Counted from the first letter of the stretch, positions 20,846-32,985 are shown. The stretch is 64,000 bases of DNA from Liopterus haemorrhoidalis (GCA_963971575.1 OZ020624.1:5631903-5695902); one strand, 5' to 3'. Translations and numbers: made by a program. The notes: generated by a model not told the origin, from the sequence alone.

Positions 20846-21325
20846 TTAGTCACTGTAATGCATGATATCGTCGTCATCTGAACTATCGCTGTCATTTCTT
20901 GTATTTATTATTATTGGATTAATATCATCAACAATCCTTTCCCTTTCCCACCATTCATTTATTAAATTTTCGATTTTTTTAACAGATTTAGCCCAAGTTT
21001 CACAACTAATTTGATCACAGGCTTCGTCATCACTATATCCGTTTTGATCAATATGTCTATCATAATAATTTTTTATTATACCCCAAATTAGTTCAATGGG
21101 GTTAAACTGGCAGTGATAAAGAGGTAATCTTAGTACTTTATGACCATACGTTTGTGCCAATGTATCAATAAAATAAACTGGTTCAGATTTTAATTTTCTT
21201 CGTTTTCTTGTGAGTTTGTTAGTGAGAAGTTCAGATTTATTACATTTTATAATTCTACAAATTGTTGATTCCGAAATCTTTAAGGCAGCTGCTACTCTTT
21301 GACGGACACAAGATAGACAAGACAC
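20846..21325 (-). pseudogene. DDE_3-type transposase with central deletion
   Basis: The 159-residue minus-strand frame starts in a helix-turn-helix (VRQRVAAALKISESTICRII), passes LKSEPVYFIDTLA and joins directly to HKVLRLPLYHCQFNPIELIW followed by GIIKNYYDRH, the last catalytic block with Glu in NPIELIW. The first two Asp blocks are missing. It ends in an acidic tail (DSDSSDDDDIM). The copy at 63277 has the same central deletion but eight more residues (VLKMWQVA) before CDQI, so this copy has lost a further 24 bases. Not functional. Confidence 0.8.
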
Positions 21326-21572
21326 AAGATAAGAGAAATAAGTGGTCCATTGTTCTCTTTTTCGGATTTAAAATATTCCAGCAGATTTAAAATTAAAGTT
21401 TGTAAATTTAATAATTGGCCGTAAGATCTACTAATTAATATTATTAACAGACACTAACAGATAAGACAAATAAAAAAAACTTTTTTAAAATCGCTGAAAA
21501 ATGGTAACTAGATTATTATATGAATGCATTTCTTGATACATACATGTAACAGTCACCTATCAGCAATCCGAC

Positions 21573-22494
21573 TAGAAGTGAGTTATTTCAAAAGCAACAT
21601 AGCCATAAAACAAATGCTTGTCGTATTCATAGAAAAGACAAAATATTATTATACTAGCTGTCAAATTAATTAAATTTGTAATGCATACTACGGAAGAAAA
21701 ACTTTTTTTTTTATTTATTTTTTAATTTACAATCTACTTCATTGCGAGTATTAAGTTAATAATAAGATGAAAGTAATCAGCATGTAGGGGAGACATCCAA
21801 TGACGTTTCTCCTTATATATCACTGTCTTCCGTATTGCGGTAGGTCGTTTGGCCAAAGTCTCTTTAACATTCTGTTATCGAGGTCATTTATTAAATTTCC
21901 CACAAGTTCATTTTCATGTCCAATGAGTCAGTCATGGGATTTGTTGGCAACTTTATGAATTTCTTTCATGATGAAAGGAAGAAAAACTTCTGCTTTATAA
22001 CAGGTATATTGGAGGATTTAGTTTTAGAAAAGCTTGTGCGGTATTTAGCGTTAAGTATCCGGACAGACCAGTACCAAATCCAAGTACAGTATTAAGAATT
22101 GGAAAAAAATTAAATTTTCCGGCTATTTACAATCAGAACATAATAGAAGAAAAAGAAATCCTATACAATACTGTCTAACAAATAATGTAAGACCTGAGAA
22201 ACCCTCCACATAAATATTAAAAGGTCTCCCAGAAGAGGGGCGCGAACAAATATAACTAAATAAATATGGACTGGTTTTTTTTCTCAACATATTGTCTCTA
22301 AATTAAACATGTATTTCTATTTAGTTTAGAATATAAATTGGTTTAGCTTTGTTTGTAAAATTTATAATTCAAATAAAAATAAGAAAAAATAATTTAATAA
22401 AGTCTTAAATTTAGAGGACCCTACTGTGTTATTAAGACGGCCCTGTATAAACCAGATTTGTTTCTGAGAAAATTCTCATGGCCCAATACCTTGG
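21573..22494. other. Spacer with a weak transposase-like remnant
   Basis: Around 22000-22165 (+) the frame RKACAVFSVKYPDRPVPNPS followed by TVLRIGKKLKF resembles the N-terminal helix-turn-helix domain (DUF4817 type) found in some mariner-like transposases. The rest has nothing recognisable. Confidence 0.4.
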
Positions 22495-22682
22495 CTGCGA
22501 GTCAGGGACGTAGCCAGGAGGGGGGCATAGGGGGCATCCCCCCCCAGGATAGTTTAAATCCTGGTTAGTTTACCTTATATAAAACATAATTTAGGTTGTT
22601 AGCAGTTTTCTTCACTGGAGGTGAAGAAAATTTATAAATTTACTGGACTTTTATTATTTAATATACTACAAAAGACCTAGAA

Positions 22683-23734
22683 CAGGGGTCAGCAACCGGC
22701 GGCTCTTTTAGAAAATTTTGTGGCTCTTTGAAAATTGGCTGGTTTTTATTTTAATATAATCTATTTTCTAATTTTCAACTTTCTGCCTGTACTATACAGG
22801 TCTTGTATTTTTCAGAATGTTTTACGGTGCAATTCGCGCCCGATAATTCCCCGTGTTACTGCATATTCCCTTTTATAAGAAGTTATTTGTTTCGAAAAAA
22901 AGTTATCTGTATTTGTGAATGATTTACGTGCAAAAACATTTTTACATTTTATTAATTTACAAAAACATGTTATTAATGCAATTTTGTTTTGCACAAACTA
23001 TTGTTAACATGAAAGAAGCTTTTCGAGATAGATTTAAAGAGTTTAGAAAATATAAAGCTATACTAGATTTTTTGACAAACCCAATTGAAGTAGATATGTA
23101 GCAATTACATTTATCACCTTCAATTAGTGGATTTGAAATCCAAAGGTTTATGGAATTATATATTCTTAAAACTTAATTCTGAACTGTAAAATTTAGAAAG
23201 AAAAAAGTGAATTTTATCTTTCCAGCATAAGTGGACCGAAATTCGCAATCTTCAAAATGTAGATAAAGTTCTTTTCGAAGCTTGGAACAGTCTTCCAGAA
23301 TTGTTCAATCTTTTAAAAAATTATGCTTTTGGGCTACTGACAATTTTTGGATCCACATATTACTGTAAGCAAATCTTTTCACATATGAAATTAATAAAGA
23401 GTCAGTTAAGAAGTAATCTTACTGACCTGAAACTAGAGTGCTGCCTTAAGTTAAAGATTACAGATTAAAGTCTTATAGAACACTATACAGGAGCAATCTT
23501 CCCATTAAAAAAATTATTATATTGTAATATACTGGCAACTACAATAGGTATCATAAACTAAATGTATATGTAAATATTAATTTATTGTAATACTTGATTA
23601 TTTTAAAACAAATAAACAATTTTTACGTTTTTTTCTTAAATATAGCATATATTTTTTAGCGGCTCTTTCATGTTATTGTGTTTTTTTTTCAATGTAGATT
23701 TGGCTCTTTGTCACTGAAAGTTGGCCGACCCTTG
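22683..23734 (+). mobile_element. Nested hAT element with transposase remnant
   Basis: ACCTAGAA is repeated exactly at 22675-22682 and 23735-23742. The ends are CAGGGGTCAGCAACCGGC and, reverse-complemented, CAAGGGTCGGCCAAC. CAGGGGT...CAAC ends with 8-bp duplications define many animal hATs. It landed in the outer hAT MITE. Confidence 0.92.
22990..23470 (+). pseudogene. hAT transposase C-terminal remnants
   Basis: Plus-strand pieces: MKEAFRDRFKEFRKYKAILD and FLTNPIEVDM to a stop at 23099, then KWTEIRNLQNVDK-like, WNSLPELFNLLKNYAFGLLT, and FGSTYYCKQIFSHMKLIKSQ with LRSNLTDLKLECCLKL. The last part is the hAT dimerisation domain of the ZBED5/GTF2I-repeat type, where the motif is FGSTY-C-E-FS-M. 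Several stops and shifts interrupt it, and the BED finger and DDE core are absent. Confidence 0.72.
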
Positions 23735-23858
23735 ACCTAGAACGCTGTTATTTTCTACCCAAGCCATGTAATTAAGGTCGTACCGACCAATTTAGAATAT
23801 TTTGTTATTTTTGCCCCCCCCCCCAAGCTGAAATCCTGGCTACATCCCTGCTGCGAGT

Positions 23859-24559
23859 CCTCCGCTTTCCGAGCAAGATCGATTGGAAAACTATTTTAAA
23901 AATATTTGCCAGCATCGGGAATTGAACGTGGTACCTCATGCTCAGCTACGAGTAGTAGCTACATACTAACAAACTACTAGAATACTCGAAATAATATTTC
24001 TAGATCTGCTTTACCTCAATTGTTTTTTACGTAACACATATTTATAAAAATATTGTATTCGAGAAGTTTTGTCTACTCTTTTTTTTTTGAGAAAGTTTAT
24101 ATATGTATTTTAACAGAGGGATAACACAAGTGAGTCGGAAAGGAAGAGACCTAAGCTGAGGTTTATCCATGTACACAGAATAGATGGATATATTTTAAAA
24201 TTGAAAATATATCCTGCAGGATGGAACAGTTTGTCGCCAAGGAAACGTGCTCTCTGCCTGATATTCCGATACAATATTTATACACACTTACAAAAAGGTT
24301 TATAAGCTTCCAAAAATAAATAGAATTTTACTTTCCAATTACAAATTGTGCAAAGTGTGCAAAGTATCGTGTTATAGGAGCAAAATTTTAATTTGGGATT
24401 TTAAATATTCTTCAATCTTCTCTCCTGAAATCATTGTTTTCGTTTTTGAAAATATTGATAGAGGTGGCTGTTAATTCTGGTTAGAACATTATGAATAAAT
24501 AGAAAAAATAACGCATACTGTACAATGTTAAATAAAAATATTTAATGTGGAAAGTAAAT
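23859..24559. other. Gene-free AT-rich spacer
   Basis: Nothing recognised. CAAAGTGTG/GCAAAGTATC near 24350 is a minor direct repeat. Confidence 0.4.
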
Positions 24560-24615
24560 ATATAAATACTGTCTTATTGTACTACTGGGAAACTCCATCA
24601 TCCTCATAACGTGTC

Positions 24616-25250
24616 CTATCCACTGTAATCGTCTGCCTCTGAGTTCTTGGGTGATACTTGGCCTTGAGTACAGTTCTCGGATATCTTTGTTCTTACGGAT
24701 TTTCCATTCACCATTAATTTGATTGGACCAAAGATTCTGCGTAATATTTTATTTTCGAAAACTATGAGGTATTGTCGATGTCGCTTTGTTAAGGTCCATG
24801 TTACGGAGCCATACATAAGTACGGGACGTACTACAACTTGGTATAACTTAATCTTGGTGCTCCTCGGTAAGAGTTTCGTTTTGAAGAGGGGACCAAGTGC
24901 AAAATACGATGCATTTGCAGCTTTAATTCTATTCGTAATTTCCAGCTGTATCATATTCATCTGATTTATCATGGTTCCCAGGTATTTGAAAGTAGAAACT
25001 CTCACAATAGTGTTGTTATTAATTTTTAAGTCGGTCGTGTTTTCATGTCTGCGTCTACTAACAATGAGATACTTGGTTTATATATCGTCTGCATTGCTCA
25101 AATATCCTAAACGATTTTGGAAGTCTCACTGTGTTCCTCAATGTTCTGTGAAAGCATTACGAGTCCACAATGTATAAAATAATAGAGGGGAGAGTATGCA
25201 ACCTTGTTTAACTCCACTTTTGGTGGCAATACTTTTACTTCTCTTCTCTA
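24616..25250 (-). pseudogene. RTE-type RT C-terminal fragment
   Basis: Minus-strand residues STFKYLGTMINQMNMIQLEI, TNRIKAANASYFALGPLFKT, PRSTKIKLYQVVVRPVLMYG and SVTWTLTKRH form the RTE/craft-clade block that follows the RT palm (KYLG...RI..AN..Y.AL...K..L...TK..LY..V.RPVL.YG.E.W). Upstream, in a different frame near 25150-25250, VKQGCILSPLLFYTLW is the RT block before the catalytic Asp pair; the YADD box itself is not intact. No inverted ends or tail. An old 5'- and 3'-truncated copy, abutting a different LINE at 25268. Confidence 0.8.
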
Positions 25251-25267
25251 TATACACAACTTGTAAT

Positions 25268-26390
25268 AATAGTAATAATAATAATAATAATCTTTATTAG
25301 AGTAAGACATTTTTACATGCATATCATCGTCATCATAAACTGACAAAGCAGTAAATACATTAATTTAATTAAAAATAATAATTTACAATATTTAGTTGAC
25401 AAAACTAGTAGACACATTACTACAAAGAAATTCTTGCATAGTGTGATAGCAGTGTTCATGTAGGAGATTACTAATAATAGTTTTAAACTTAACAACTGGA
25501 AGATCTTTGATGTCCTGCGGTAGTTTGTTATAAAATATTGGTCCCCAGTAGTTGGGGCTGTGCGTGGAGCCTGCTAGTCTTACTTGTTTAGTAACTAGGT
25601 GGTATTTGTGTCGCGTATTATGAGAGTGTATGCTAGCATGGGTGGAAAATTTATTAATTTGTTTCTTTGTGTGGATTAGGCAGTAATATATGTATAGACA
25701 TGGCAATGGTAATATTTCTAATTTTTTGAATAAAGGCTTGCGGTGTTCTGTCAGCCCGCTTTTTGTTAAGATTCGTATAGCTCTTTTTTGAATTATAAAA
25801 AGTCGTTTGCTATGTGGACTTGAGCCCCACAATAATATGCCGTACCGTAAACGACTATGAAAAAGTGCGAAATACGCTTGTTTTGCTGTGTCCTCGGTTG
25901 TCAATAGCATTAGTCTTTTTAGAGCGTAGAGCACTGAAGATAGTTTAGTGCTAGTTTTAAAAATATGGTGTTTCCAGTTTAGGTCTGTATCGAGATATAT
26001 GCCCAAAAACTTGACATTAGCTTTCTTTATAGGTAAATATTTTTTATTTGTTATAAGAAGGTTCTGGGTTTTATTTTTACTTAATTTTAGTTTATTTGCA
26101 GTAAACCAGTTTTCAGCAATTTCAACCGTGCGTTGAGTCAGAGTAGTTATCGACTCTAGGGTGTTTTCTGCGCATAAAAACGTTGTGTCATCTGCAAATA
26201 AAATTGTTTTCACAGGTATATTGCTAGGCAGGTCGTTAATATAGAGCAGGAATAGGATTGGGCCTATTACAGAACCCTGGGCTATTCCGTACATTATTTT
26301 TTGGGATTGCGAGTATATTATTTTGTAAACTTGCCTCGCGGTGTTGTTCTTTATTACAAGATATTCCAGAGTGCCTCTTGACTGACCCTG
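25268..26390 (-). mobile_element. 5'-truncated LINE with long open RT frame
   Basis: The minus-strand element ends in AAT units at 25268-25292 after AATAAAGATT. Its coding part is open from about 26388 to 25392, the longest undamaged LINE frame on this strand. Confidence 0.8.
25392..26385 (-). CDS. LINE RT, palm to C-terminus, 5'-truncated
   Basis: The frame is open through about 330 residues. It includes GTLEYLVIKNNTARQVYK, then IAQGSVIGPILFLLYINDLP (the RT block before the catalytic loop), ILFADDTTFL with the FADD catalytic pair, LKLSKNKTQNLLI and VKFLGIYLDTDLNWKHHI (thumb side), and the C-terminal RLRYGILLWGSSPHSKRL, RHKYHLVTKQVRL and FYNKLPQDIKDLP. A Met at 26294 is not the real start because the frame continues upstream without it. 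The RT fingers, first catalytic Asp and endonuclease are missing, so the product would be inactive even though no stop occurs. Clade: Jockey/CR1 group, inferred. Confidence 0.85.
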
Positions 26391-26543
26391 TTAATAGCTT
26401 GACAAGACTATGAACACCAAATAGTTGATAGTTGCTAATTAATAGTTAATAATCTAAGTTAAAGAACTTCAAAGCTTCAAAGTTATATATAAATGCTTAA
26501 CTACATGTTATACTATATAATGCTTATAATTCAAAAACATGTA

Positions 26544-26680
26544 GGGCCGGTTTCTGAAAGCTTAGTAAACTATAAGTAAATGGTCAACTACGGTCACAAT
26601 GTAACAATCTCATCAAGTAACCATATCAACCATTTTCTAACTATTTGGTTATAGTTAATTAAGCTTTCAGAAACTGGCCC
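26544..26680. mobile_element. 137-bp MITE with GGGCCGGTTTCTGAAAGCTT ends
   Basis: The left end GGGCCGGTTTCTGAAAGCTT and the reverse-complemented right end GGGCCAGTTTCTGAAAGCTT differ at one position. The right half recurs at 57028-57116. Non-coding. Target duplication not clear. Confidence 0.75.
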
Positions 26681-27234
26681 ATAGAGATATAACTTTGCAT
26701 AAAACATGTATATTTTCCTGTTGAAATATATAATATATTATTGTATATTACATGAATATAACATTATGTAATAGCAAGAGGAATTGGAACCAATAAAAAT
26801 ACTGTAGCGTATATATATCAAAAAGACGTGAATAATATATTCAAAAACAAACGTCTCACACTTGCAATGTAAGTGAAGATACCAATACATCAACTGTCAA
26901 AATGGATATGGATGCTATAATACAAACTCAGTTTTTATTTTTCATTGTGTGATAGAGTGCATGTGCAATATTCAACAAAAATATTACCTTATATCATAAA
27001 ATAAACATGAAATTACGAGAATATTTTAAAATAGACGTAATAAATTGAGTTGTTTTGACAAACTTTTGAAATTCATACCAAAATCAAAAAATTGATGTGA
27101 AGTGTGAATATTCACACATTTCAGGGTTTCGCAGGTATATAATAAGTGAAGGCGATATGCTGAGTGTGTAGGACAAATTTTACTTTGTAGTAATCACGGC
27201 AAAATGAAAATAGAAAACAGAAAAAATAAAATTC

Positions 27235-27312
27235 GCTCCGTACTCGAACTCGAAACCCTTCGTTTTCCAGCTTACGACACGAGTGCTCTAACCCATTAAG
27301 CTATCGCACGCC
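27235..27312 (-). other. tRNA-like segment inside repeat copy 1
   Basis: On the minus strand: acceptor-like GGCGTGC, A-box TAGCTTAATGGG (27292-27303), D-stem closing GAGC, a 7-base loop GTCGTAA in an imperfect stem, and a T-loop-like TTCGAGT (27242-27248). T-stem pairing is poor. It looks like a decayed tRNA or a Pol III promoter module, not a functional tRNA gene. Confidence 0.5.
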
Positions 27313-27789
27313 TTGCATGTGAGTGTCTTACATTGGTATAACTTTTGTACTTTGTGAACCAAAAACCACAGAAAATGCGTTATTTTCCGAAAACATAATC
27401 TGATCAAAAATTCCTGTTGTACTATTTCGGTTCACACCAATATACATTACTTAGAATTTTTTTAGATTTTTAGTTTAAACCATCTGGGCTACAGGGTGTG
27501 GGTCAAAAATTTTTTTGCACAATTTTGGCAAAAATCACATCAATATAATTTATTTTGCAAAAATAAAAATTTGGTCGTTAATCCACGTACTAAGGGCTCT
27601 CATTTGATACCCTACTCAGAATTTAAAAAAAATATTTTTGTTTTCGATGAGCACATATTTGTTTATATTTTTAGGGGGGTATGTTGTTTAGATGTTTTAG
27701 TATTTTTCCTATGTGCGGGTCAAAGAGTTGTATAAGCACGCCAAATTTCAACTCTCTAGGTTTAGCCGTTTGGCTACAATTTTTACCGA

Positions 27790-27919
<130 letters not shown>

Positions 27920-27999
27920 GACAAAATGACGGTATAAGGGTTTTTTGGTCATACCTACAAAACCCTAAAAATGAAAATGAATTATCGTCTCTACTCTTA

Positions 28000-28497
28000 A
28001 GCCTGGTTTATAATAGCTACATAACATAACGCATGGCATATAACATAGCATGTCTCCACAGCACAACGCACAAGGCATAACTACGGTGTTTATAATAGAG
28101 CCAGTGTACCGCATTAGTACAGTAGTCGGATCGCGGAGCTCTTGTTGGTTTGTCGTACAATATTGGATTATTTTCCTTTAATTCAACCAACTTCGCTTCT
28201 TTTTCCATTTTTAATAAGTTGTAAACACAATAATAACCAAAAAAATATACAAAAACTTATGCCAATTGTCAAACACGGCGCATGCTCGCCACTCTCTTTT
28301 GCGATTGGGTGCGCATAGCCTCCACAAACATGAATGTTCAACTTGGTGAAGTTTTATGTTATGGAGTTGTGTCTCTATGTTGTGCGGTTGTATTATAAAC
28401 AGGACAATGTTAGTACTATGTTTCAACTTGATTAAGTTATGGAGCCATGCTATGCATATGCTATGCATTATGCTATGAGTCTATTATAAACCAGGCT
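28000..28497. mobile_element. PIF/Harbinger-type MITE with TTA duplication
   Basis: TTA occurs at 27997-27999 and 28498-28500. The ends AGCCTGGTTTATAATAG and CTATTATAAACCAGGCT are perfectly inverted (17 bases). A 3-bp TTA/TAA duplication is typical of PIF/Harbinger. The inside carries repeated CTATGCAT-like words and no gene. Confidence 0.85.
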
Positions 28498-28555
28498 TTA
28501 AACCTCTTACTTAAGATATTCATCACCAGCATTATTCGGTTCAATATTGAATATA

Positions 28556-29450
28556 CGAGGTCTGTATCGCGAATTTTGTGTTTTTTCAAAAATTATTTAT
28601 TTATTCATGAATATCTATTTTGTCCCCTTCAAAGTAATCCCCACCAGATATTATACACTTGTGCCAACGTTTTTACCAATCCTCGAAGCACTTGAAAAAA
28701 TCATTTTTTGTGATCTTGTTCAGCTCCTTTTTCGAATCCGTCTTTATCTCCTCACTTGTAGCGTAGCGTCGTCCTTTCATGGGCCTCTTCAGTTTCGGGA
28801 ACAAGAAAAAGTCAGAGGGGGCCAGATCTGGGGAATACGGTGGCTGCGACATTATTAGTGTGTTTTTGGCCAAAAATTCGCGCACAAGCAACGATGTGTG
28901 GGCAGGGGTGACCCGTCTCATGTCCAAATCATTGGTAAAAATCGAATGGCACGAGCCAATCGATATGTTTAGGTCCTCAGCAACTTCTCTAACGGTGATT
29001 CAACGATTGGCCAATACTATTTTCTTCACTTCATCAATGTTTTCGTCTGTTGTTGACGTGCTCGGGCGTCCGTCACGCTCTTCGTCGTTCACATCTTCTC
29101 GGCCCTCTGAGAAAGTTTTGTACCACCGATAAACGTTGCTTCGGTCCAAGGTAGCCTCACCATATGCTATAGTCAATATTCGGAATGCGTCCGCGCACTT
29201 AATTTTGTTTTTCACACAAAATTTGATACAGATTATTTGATCCATTTTTTGGTATAGGCAAAAATCGAAGACGAGTCAAAACACGGCAAGCAAAGCAACT
29301 GTCAAAAATTAACTGAACATTCAAAATGGTCGAACTTGTCGGCATAAGTGAGAGATATGAGTACCAACATAACGCCACAAAAAAATCGATAATCGAATAT
29401 ACGTAACCCGCGGAAATTCAAAATTCGCGATAGTTTTTGAACAGACCTCG
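28556..29450 (-). mobile_element. Internally deleted mariner with TA duplications
   Basis: The ends CGAGGTCTGT (left) and ACAGACCTCG (right) are inverted, with CGCGAATTTTG and CAAAATTCGCG nearby as a second inverted block. TA flanks both sides. About 895 bases against an expected 1.3 kb. Confidence 0.87.
28601..29245 (-). pseudogene. Mariner transposase, fused N- and C-termini
   Basis: The start at 29245 opens MDQIICIKFCVKNKIKCADA, followed by the helix-turn-helix and RPSTSTTDENIDEVKKIVLA, a stop at the Arg after ANR (CGT then TGA), ITVREVAEDLNISIG in frame, then DMRRV joined to TPAHTSLLVREFLAKN from the late catalytic domain. YSPDLAPSDFFLFPKLKR follows with the third Asp, and the C-terminus ends GDKIDIHE. 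About 145 residues carrying the first Asp and most of the core are deleted. SETMAR/cecropia-like by the shape of the blocks. Confidence 0.85.
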
Positions 29451-29452
29451 TA

Positions 29453-31229
29453 TTCCTTCCTTATATTGTCACGAATGTGTCATTGACCGTCCTAGGTCCT
29501 GAATTTCGACATGTAGACTGTGGGGACGGCGAGTGGTATGTATGGCCAAATGGTGTATGGCCAAATGGTAAACCCGCACCAATTAGATGTTCGACCGGTC
29601 AACTCGAAGGACCAGTGCCCTTTTAAATGATCGCCGGGCACAGAGCAAATGGACTGGATGGATGAAAGGATCGGTCCTAGTGGTTGATCTTAGTACGCCA
29701 CAGCAACTACTAGACTGCTCCGATTTATATTGATGTCTGCCTGGCAATAAATAACACGTAGAGACCTGACGGCTGTTCAGCGCTTCTAAAAGGATAAGGA
29801 TTAGATGCTGCAGGGAGACTTATAGCTATTACTTATCTTCTATTGCGGCTGCAGGGAAGAGCGAAGAACAGCTGAGGAGCTAGGACCTTTTTAAAATACA
29901 CTCCGAAGACCGGAGATTATATGCGGTGCTGTGACCTTTTATTAGATTAATAAAATTACATAGCTTGCTAGAGAAACAAATACTATAATAAAAAATCAAG
30001 GTAGCTATGGCCTACGTGACAATGGCTAAATGAATGCAATGGCTAGCCACAAGATGGCTGTGTGCGTTGTCCAAACATAGACATTGTATTAAAAAACTGT
30101 TTGCTAGCGTCTTGAGAATCAAAATTTACTTACGTAATACACATGCTGCATTAGGTGTTTGTCTTGACAATTAAGGAGGACCCCCCCACCCTGCATAGAG
30201 TTCCTCCAAAAATGTTTTGCTTCTTAGCTAGGGATCCCGTGTTCACATACACAATATAAAATGGTTAATGTCGTACAGTTAGCGCTCACTTGCGCAGGGA
30301 CCCGCAAGGAGGAAGTACCACCAGCTCTCACTTGCAAAGGACCCCGCAAGACATGAGTGTTGGTAGAATTATTCTTAGGGTTAACCTACCAAACCCCGAA
30401 AAAAAAACAATTGAAAATATTTTGAAAAATTGATGATTTCAGAGCTGTGTTGCAAGTAAAAGCCGCCATACTTTTAATAAAATAAGTAATAGGTACATTT
30501 CTCAACCGTAAATGTACTCCACGATAGTTTTTATAGCGTTCTAAACAGTTTGTTACAAAATCTAGTGTACACATATATGTACGGAAACAACAGAAATAGT
30601 CACTATATTTGCATGTTTATCGCCATATAACTACAATCTTAACTTAAAATAGTTTCCAGTCCCTATGGTTTTATACCGTAATGTTAGAAGTGCATGCACT
30701 AACGCCATCTACGATTGTTAGGGGATTCTAATGATGGTCTCTAGAGCCCATATTGTGCTGTTTGGCGCATTTTCCACTCAGTTCGATTACCTCGAGGTGA
30801 AAACATGTAATATTACGACTCACAACGTATTCCCAAGAATTTTACACTGCCTCAAGCTAAATAAGTGATTTTCTGTATCGAGCATATTGGAAAACTTAAT
30901 TTACTAGGATTTGTATTGTTTCTTTTGTAAGGTTTTGTAGTTTTATATTTTATTGTGTTCTTTGACAATAATCTAATTCTTTGTTCTTTTGGAGTGTAAA
31001 TATTTTTTCTAAATTTATTTCTGTATTTGAAGGATTTTGTAAACCAGTATCATGAAACTGAATATGTCTTTTTATGTAAAATTTTGACAAAATATCCGTA
31101 TTAAAGAAGAAATCTTCAACAGGATTGTTAAAAGCATTACAATATACAGCCTCAGTGAAGTTTTCTCTTCGTTTAGTGTTGGATATTTCCACCTTATGGC
31201 TAATTTTGTCAGTTAGGATCTGAAAACTA
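29453..31229. other. Unclassified stretch with an unrecognised frame
   Basis: 29467 begins TGTCACGAATGTGTCATT, an LTR-like start, and 29470-30180 is GC-richer, but I found no matching LTR end. TATGGCCAAATGG is tandemly repeated at 29540-29560, and TCACTTGC-GCAAG words repeat at 30285 and 30330. A minus-strand frame at 30950-31264 (104 residues, EISNTKRRENFTEAVYCNAF) is not recognised; its start overlaps a hAT end, so it is not that element's transposase. Confidence 0.35.
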
Positions 31230-31422
31230 TACAAAATTAGGGTTACCAACTCAGCCCAGCTCAAAAGAGTACATTTCTTTAAAAAAAAATCGTACCCATA
31301 TTTTATATAGCAATTCCTACATACCTACTAACTATCGTCTTATCATTTTTGTCAATAGTCATTTATATATTTAATAAATAATAAAATTGCTCAGATAAGA
31401 AATACGTATATTTAAAAATTGG

Positions 31423-32388
31423 TGTGAAGTGTGAATTTTCACACATTTCTGGGTTTTGCAGGTATTTAGTAACTGAACGATGATTATTTGGGATGCCAAA
31501 ACAAATTTTATGTCAAAATATTTTTTTATGAATTTTAATTCGAATGCCTAATACCATTATTTAAGTTTCTAAATATATGCAGTATTTTTTTTATATAGCA
31601 AAGTTCATTAAGATTTTGAAAATTGCACCTATGGTTTCCATTGGTTGCTTACATCATAAGTCCCGCCCTTTGATTTCGTCAAACATAGAATTAAATTATA
31701 ATTTCAACACTTTCCACTGGTTATTAAATTTACGCTTTTAAAAATTAAATGCAACATTTACCAAATATAACTAGAATTTTAACAAAATAATTTAAACAAA
31801 ATAAAAATGTAAAAAAAAAACAAAAAAAAATCAACAGGATTCGAACCCTAGTTTGCAAGTTTTCTTATATTATTAGGCGTACGACAAATCCAACCACGCC
31901 ACGAGAGCTACTGATGTGGTGTGTTACACAACGTATTAAATAGTTAACGTATTTTAGTTAAAAACACAAAAAATGCGTTATTTTCCGAAAACATAATCTG
32001 ATCAAAAATTCCTGTTGTACTATTCCGGTTCACACCAATGTACATCACTTAGAATTTTTTCACATTTTTAGTTTAAACCATCTGGGCTACAGGGTGTAGG
32101 ACAAAAAATTTTTTGCACAATTTTGGCAAAAATCGCATCAAAATAATTTATTTTGCAAAAATAAAATTTTGATCGTTAATCCACGTACTAAGGGCTTTCA
32201 TTTGATACCCTACTCAGAATTTAAAAAAAATTTTTTTTTTTTTCGATGAGCACATATTTGTTTATATTTTTAGAGGGATATGTTTTTTAGATGTTTTAGT
32301 ATTTTTCCTATGTGCGGGTCAAAGAGTTGTATAAGCATGCCAAATTTCAACTCTCTAGGTTTAGCCGTTTGGCTACAATTTTTACCGA

Positions 32389-32422
<34 letters not shown>

Positions 32423-32470
32423 GACAAAATGACGGTATAAGGGTTTTTTGGTCATACCTACAAAACCCTA
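31423..32470 (-). mobile_element. tRNA-like/CAGA repeat family, copy 2
   Basis: The terminal hairpin is at 31429-31444, the subterminal pair GGGTTTTGCAGGTAT (31451-31465) and ATACCTACAAAACCC (32454-32468) differs at one base, and the CAGA run is short (about 8 units, 32390-32422). Very close to copy 4. It lies inside a hAT, so it is younger than that insertion. Confidence 0.8.
31832..31911 (-). other. tRNA-like segment inside repeat copy 2
   Basis: Minus strand: A-box TGGCGTGGTTGG (31890-31901) and a perfect B-box GGTTCGAATCC (31837-31847), about 42 bases apart, as in a tRNA with a longer variable region (Ser/Leu-like). Acceptor stem not evident. Confidence 0.55.
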
Positions 32471-32676
32471 AAAAATCAAAATAAACAATATACTTACTAC
32501 AAAACATATTATACGAAGAACAAAACGTAACTTACGAACGAAAAATTCCTAAGATACAAAATACGTGTAAATAAAAAATCAAAATACACAATGTAAACAA
32601 AAATAAATTATATAAATATTACAAAACATATTATAGGACGAACAAAACGTAATTTAGTCACGAACGATCAGCAAAA

Positions 32677-32985
32677 TCATAGATATTTGGTTTTGTTTCT
32701 CACATCTTTTAACAAATTTTTATTGTCCACACAATATTTAAAAAATTGTTCACAATTAAAATTTTTAAAATTAAATTGTACCGACAGTAAGTTTTTTACT
32801 GATTCTGGCAAGAGTCTGTTTCTTTCGGCAGTCCAAATACTCTTCATAATGCTGAAAATCATTTCCGTATTTGCGTTGTGCGCTGGAATCGCGAAAAAAA
32901 AAAATGAACATATCTTTCGGAATTCTGAAGATGTTGTTTGATTTATTTCTTCAAAATAATTAATCCATTTTGAATCAGCTGACAA
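32677..32985 (-). pseudogene. hAT transposase dimerisation domain
   Basis: The 102-residue minus-strand frame reads TTSSEFRKICSFFFFAIPAH, NANTEMIFSIMKSIWTAERN and RLLPESVKNLLSVQFNFKNF. This is the hAT C-terminal dimerisation region (hATC), with NTE-FS-M-W in the conserved order. The upstream BED finger and catalytic core were removed, partly by the nested repeat. The host element's ends at 31238 and 33122 confirm the family. Confidence 0.85.

Larger units (their letters stand above)
20342..21572 (-). mobile_element. IS630/Tc1-type DDE element, deletion derivative (copy A)
   Basis: Flanked by TA. The left end GTCGGATTTCTGATAGGTGA and the right end TCACCTATCAGCAATCCGAC are inverted copies. Copies with the same ends or body are at 37612-38119 (no coding left) and 63139 onward. 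The transposase remnant is on the minus strand. Confidence 0.85.
22503..23850. mobile_element. hAT MITE hosting a second hAT
   Basis: CTGCGAGT is repeated exactly at 22495-22502 and 23851-23858. The ends are CAGGGACGTAGCCAGGA and, reverse-complemented, CAGGGATGTAGCCAGGA. After removal of the nested element the MITE is about 290 bases. Confidence 0.93.

Noticed and set aside
27235..27312. Functional tRNA gene
   Set aside because: T-stem and anticodon stem pair poorly and the segment sits inside a repeat; kept only as tRNA-like.
30950..31264. Possible gene of 104 residues on the minus strand
   Set aside because: No family recognised, starts within a hAT end, no splice or promoter context; mentioned only in the spacer entry.
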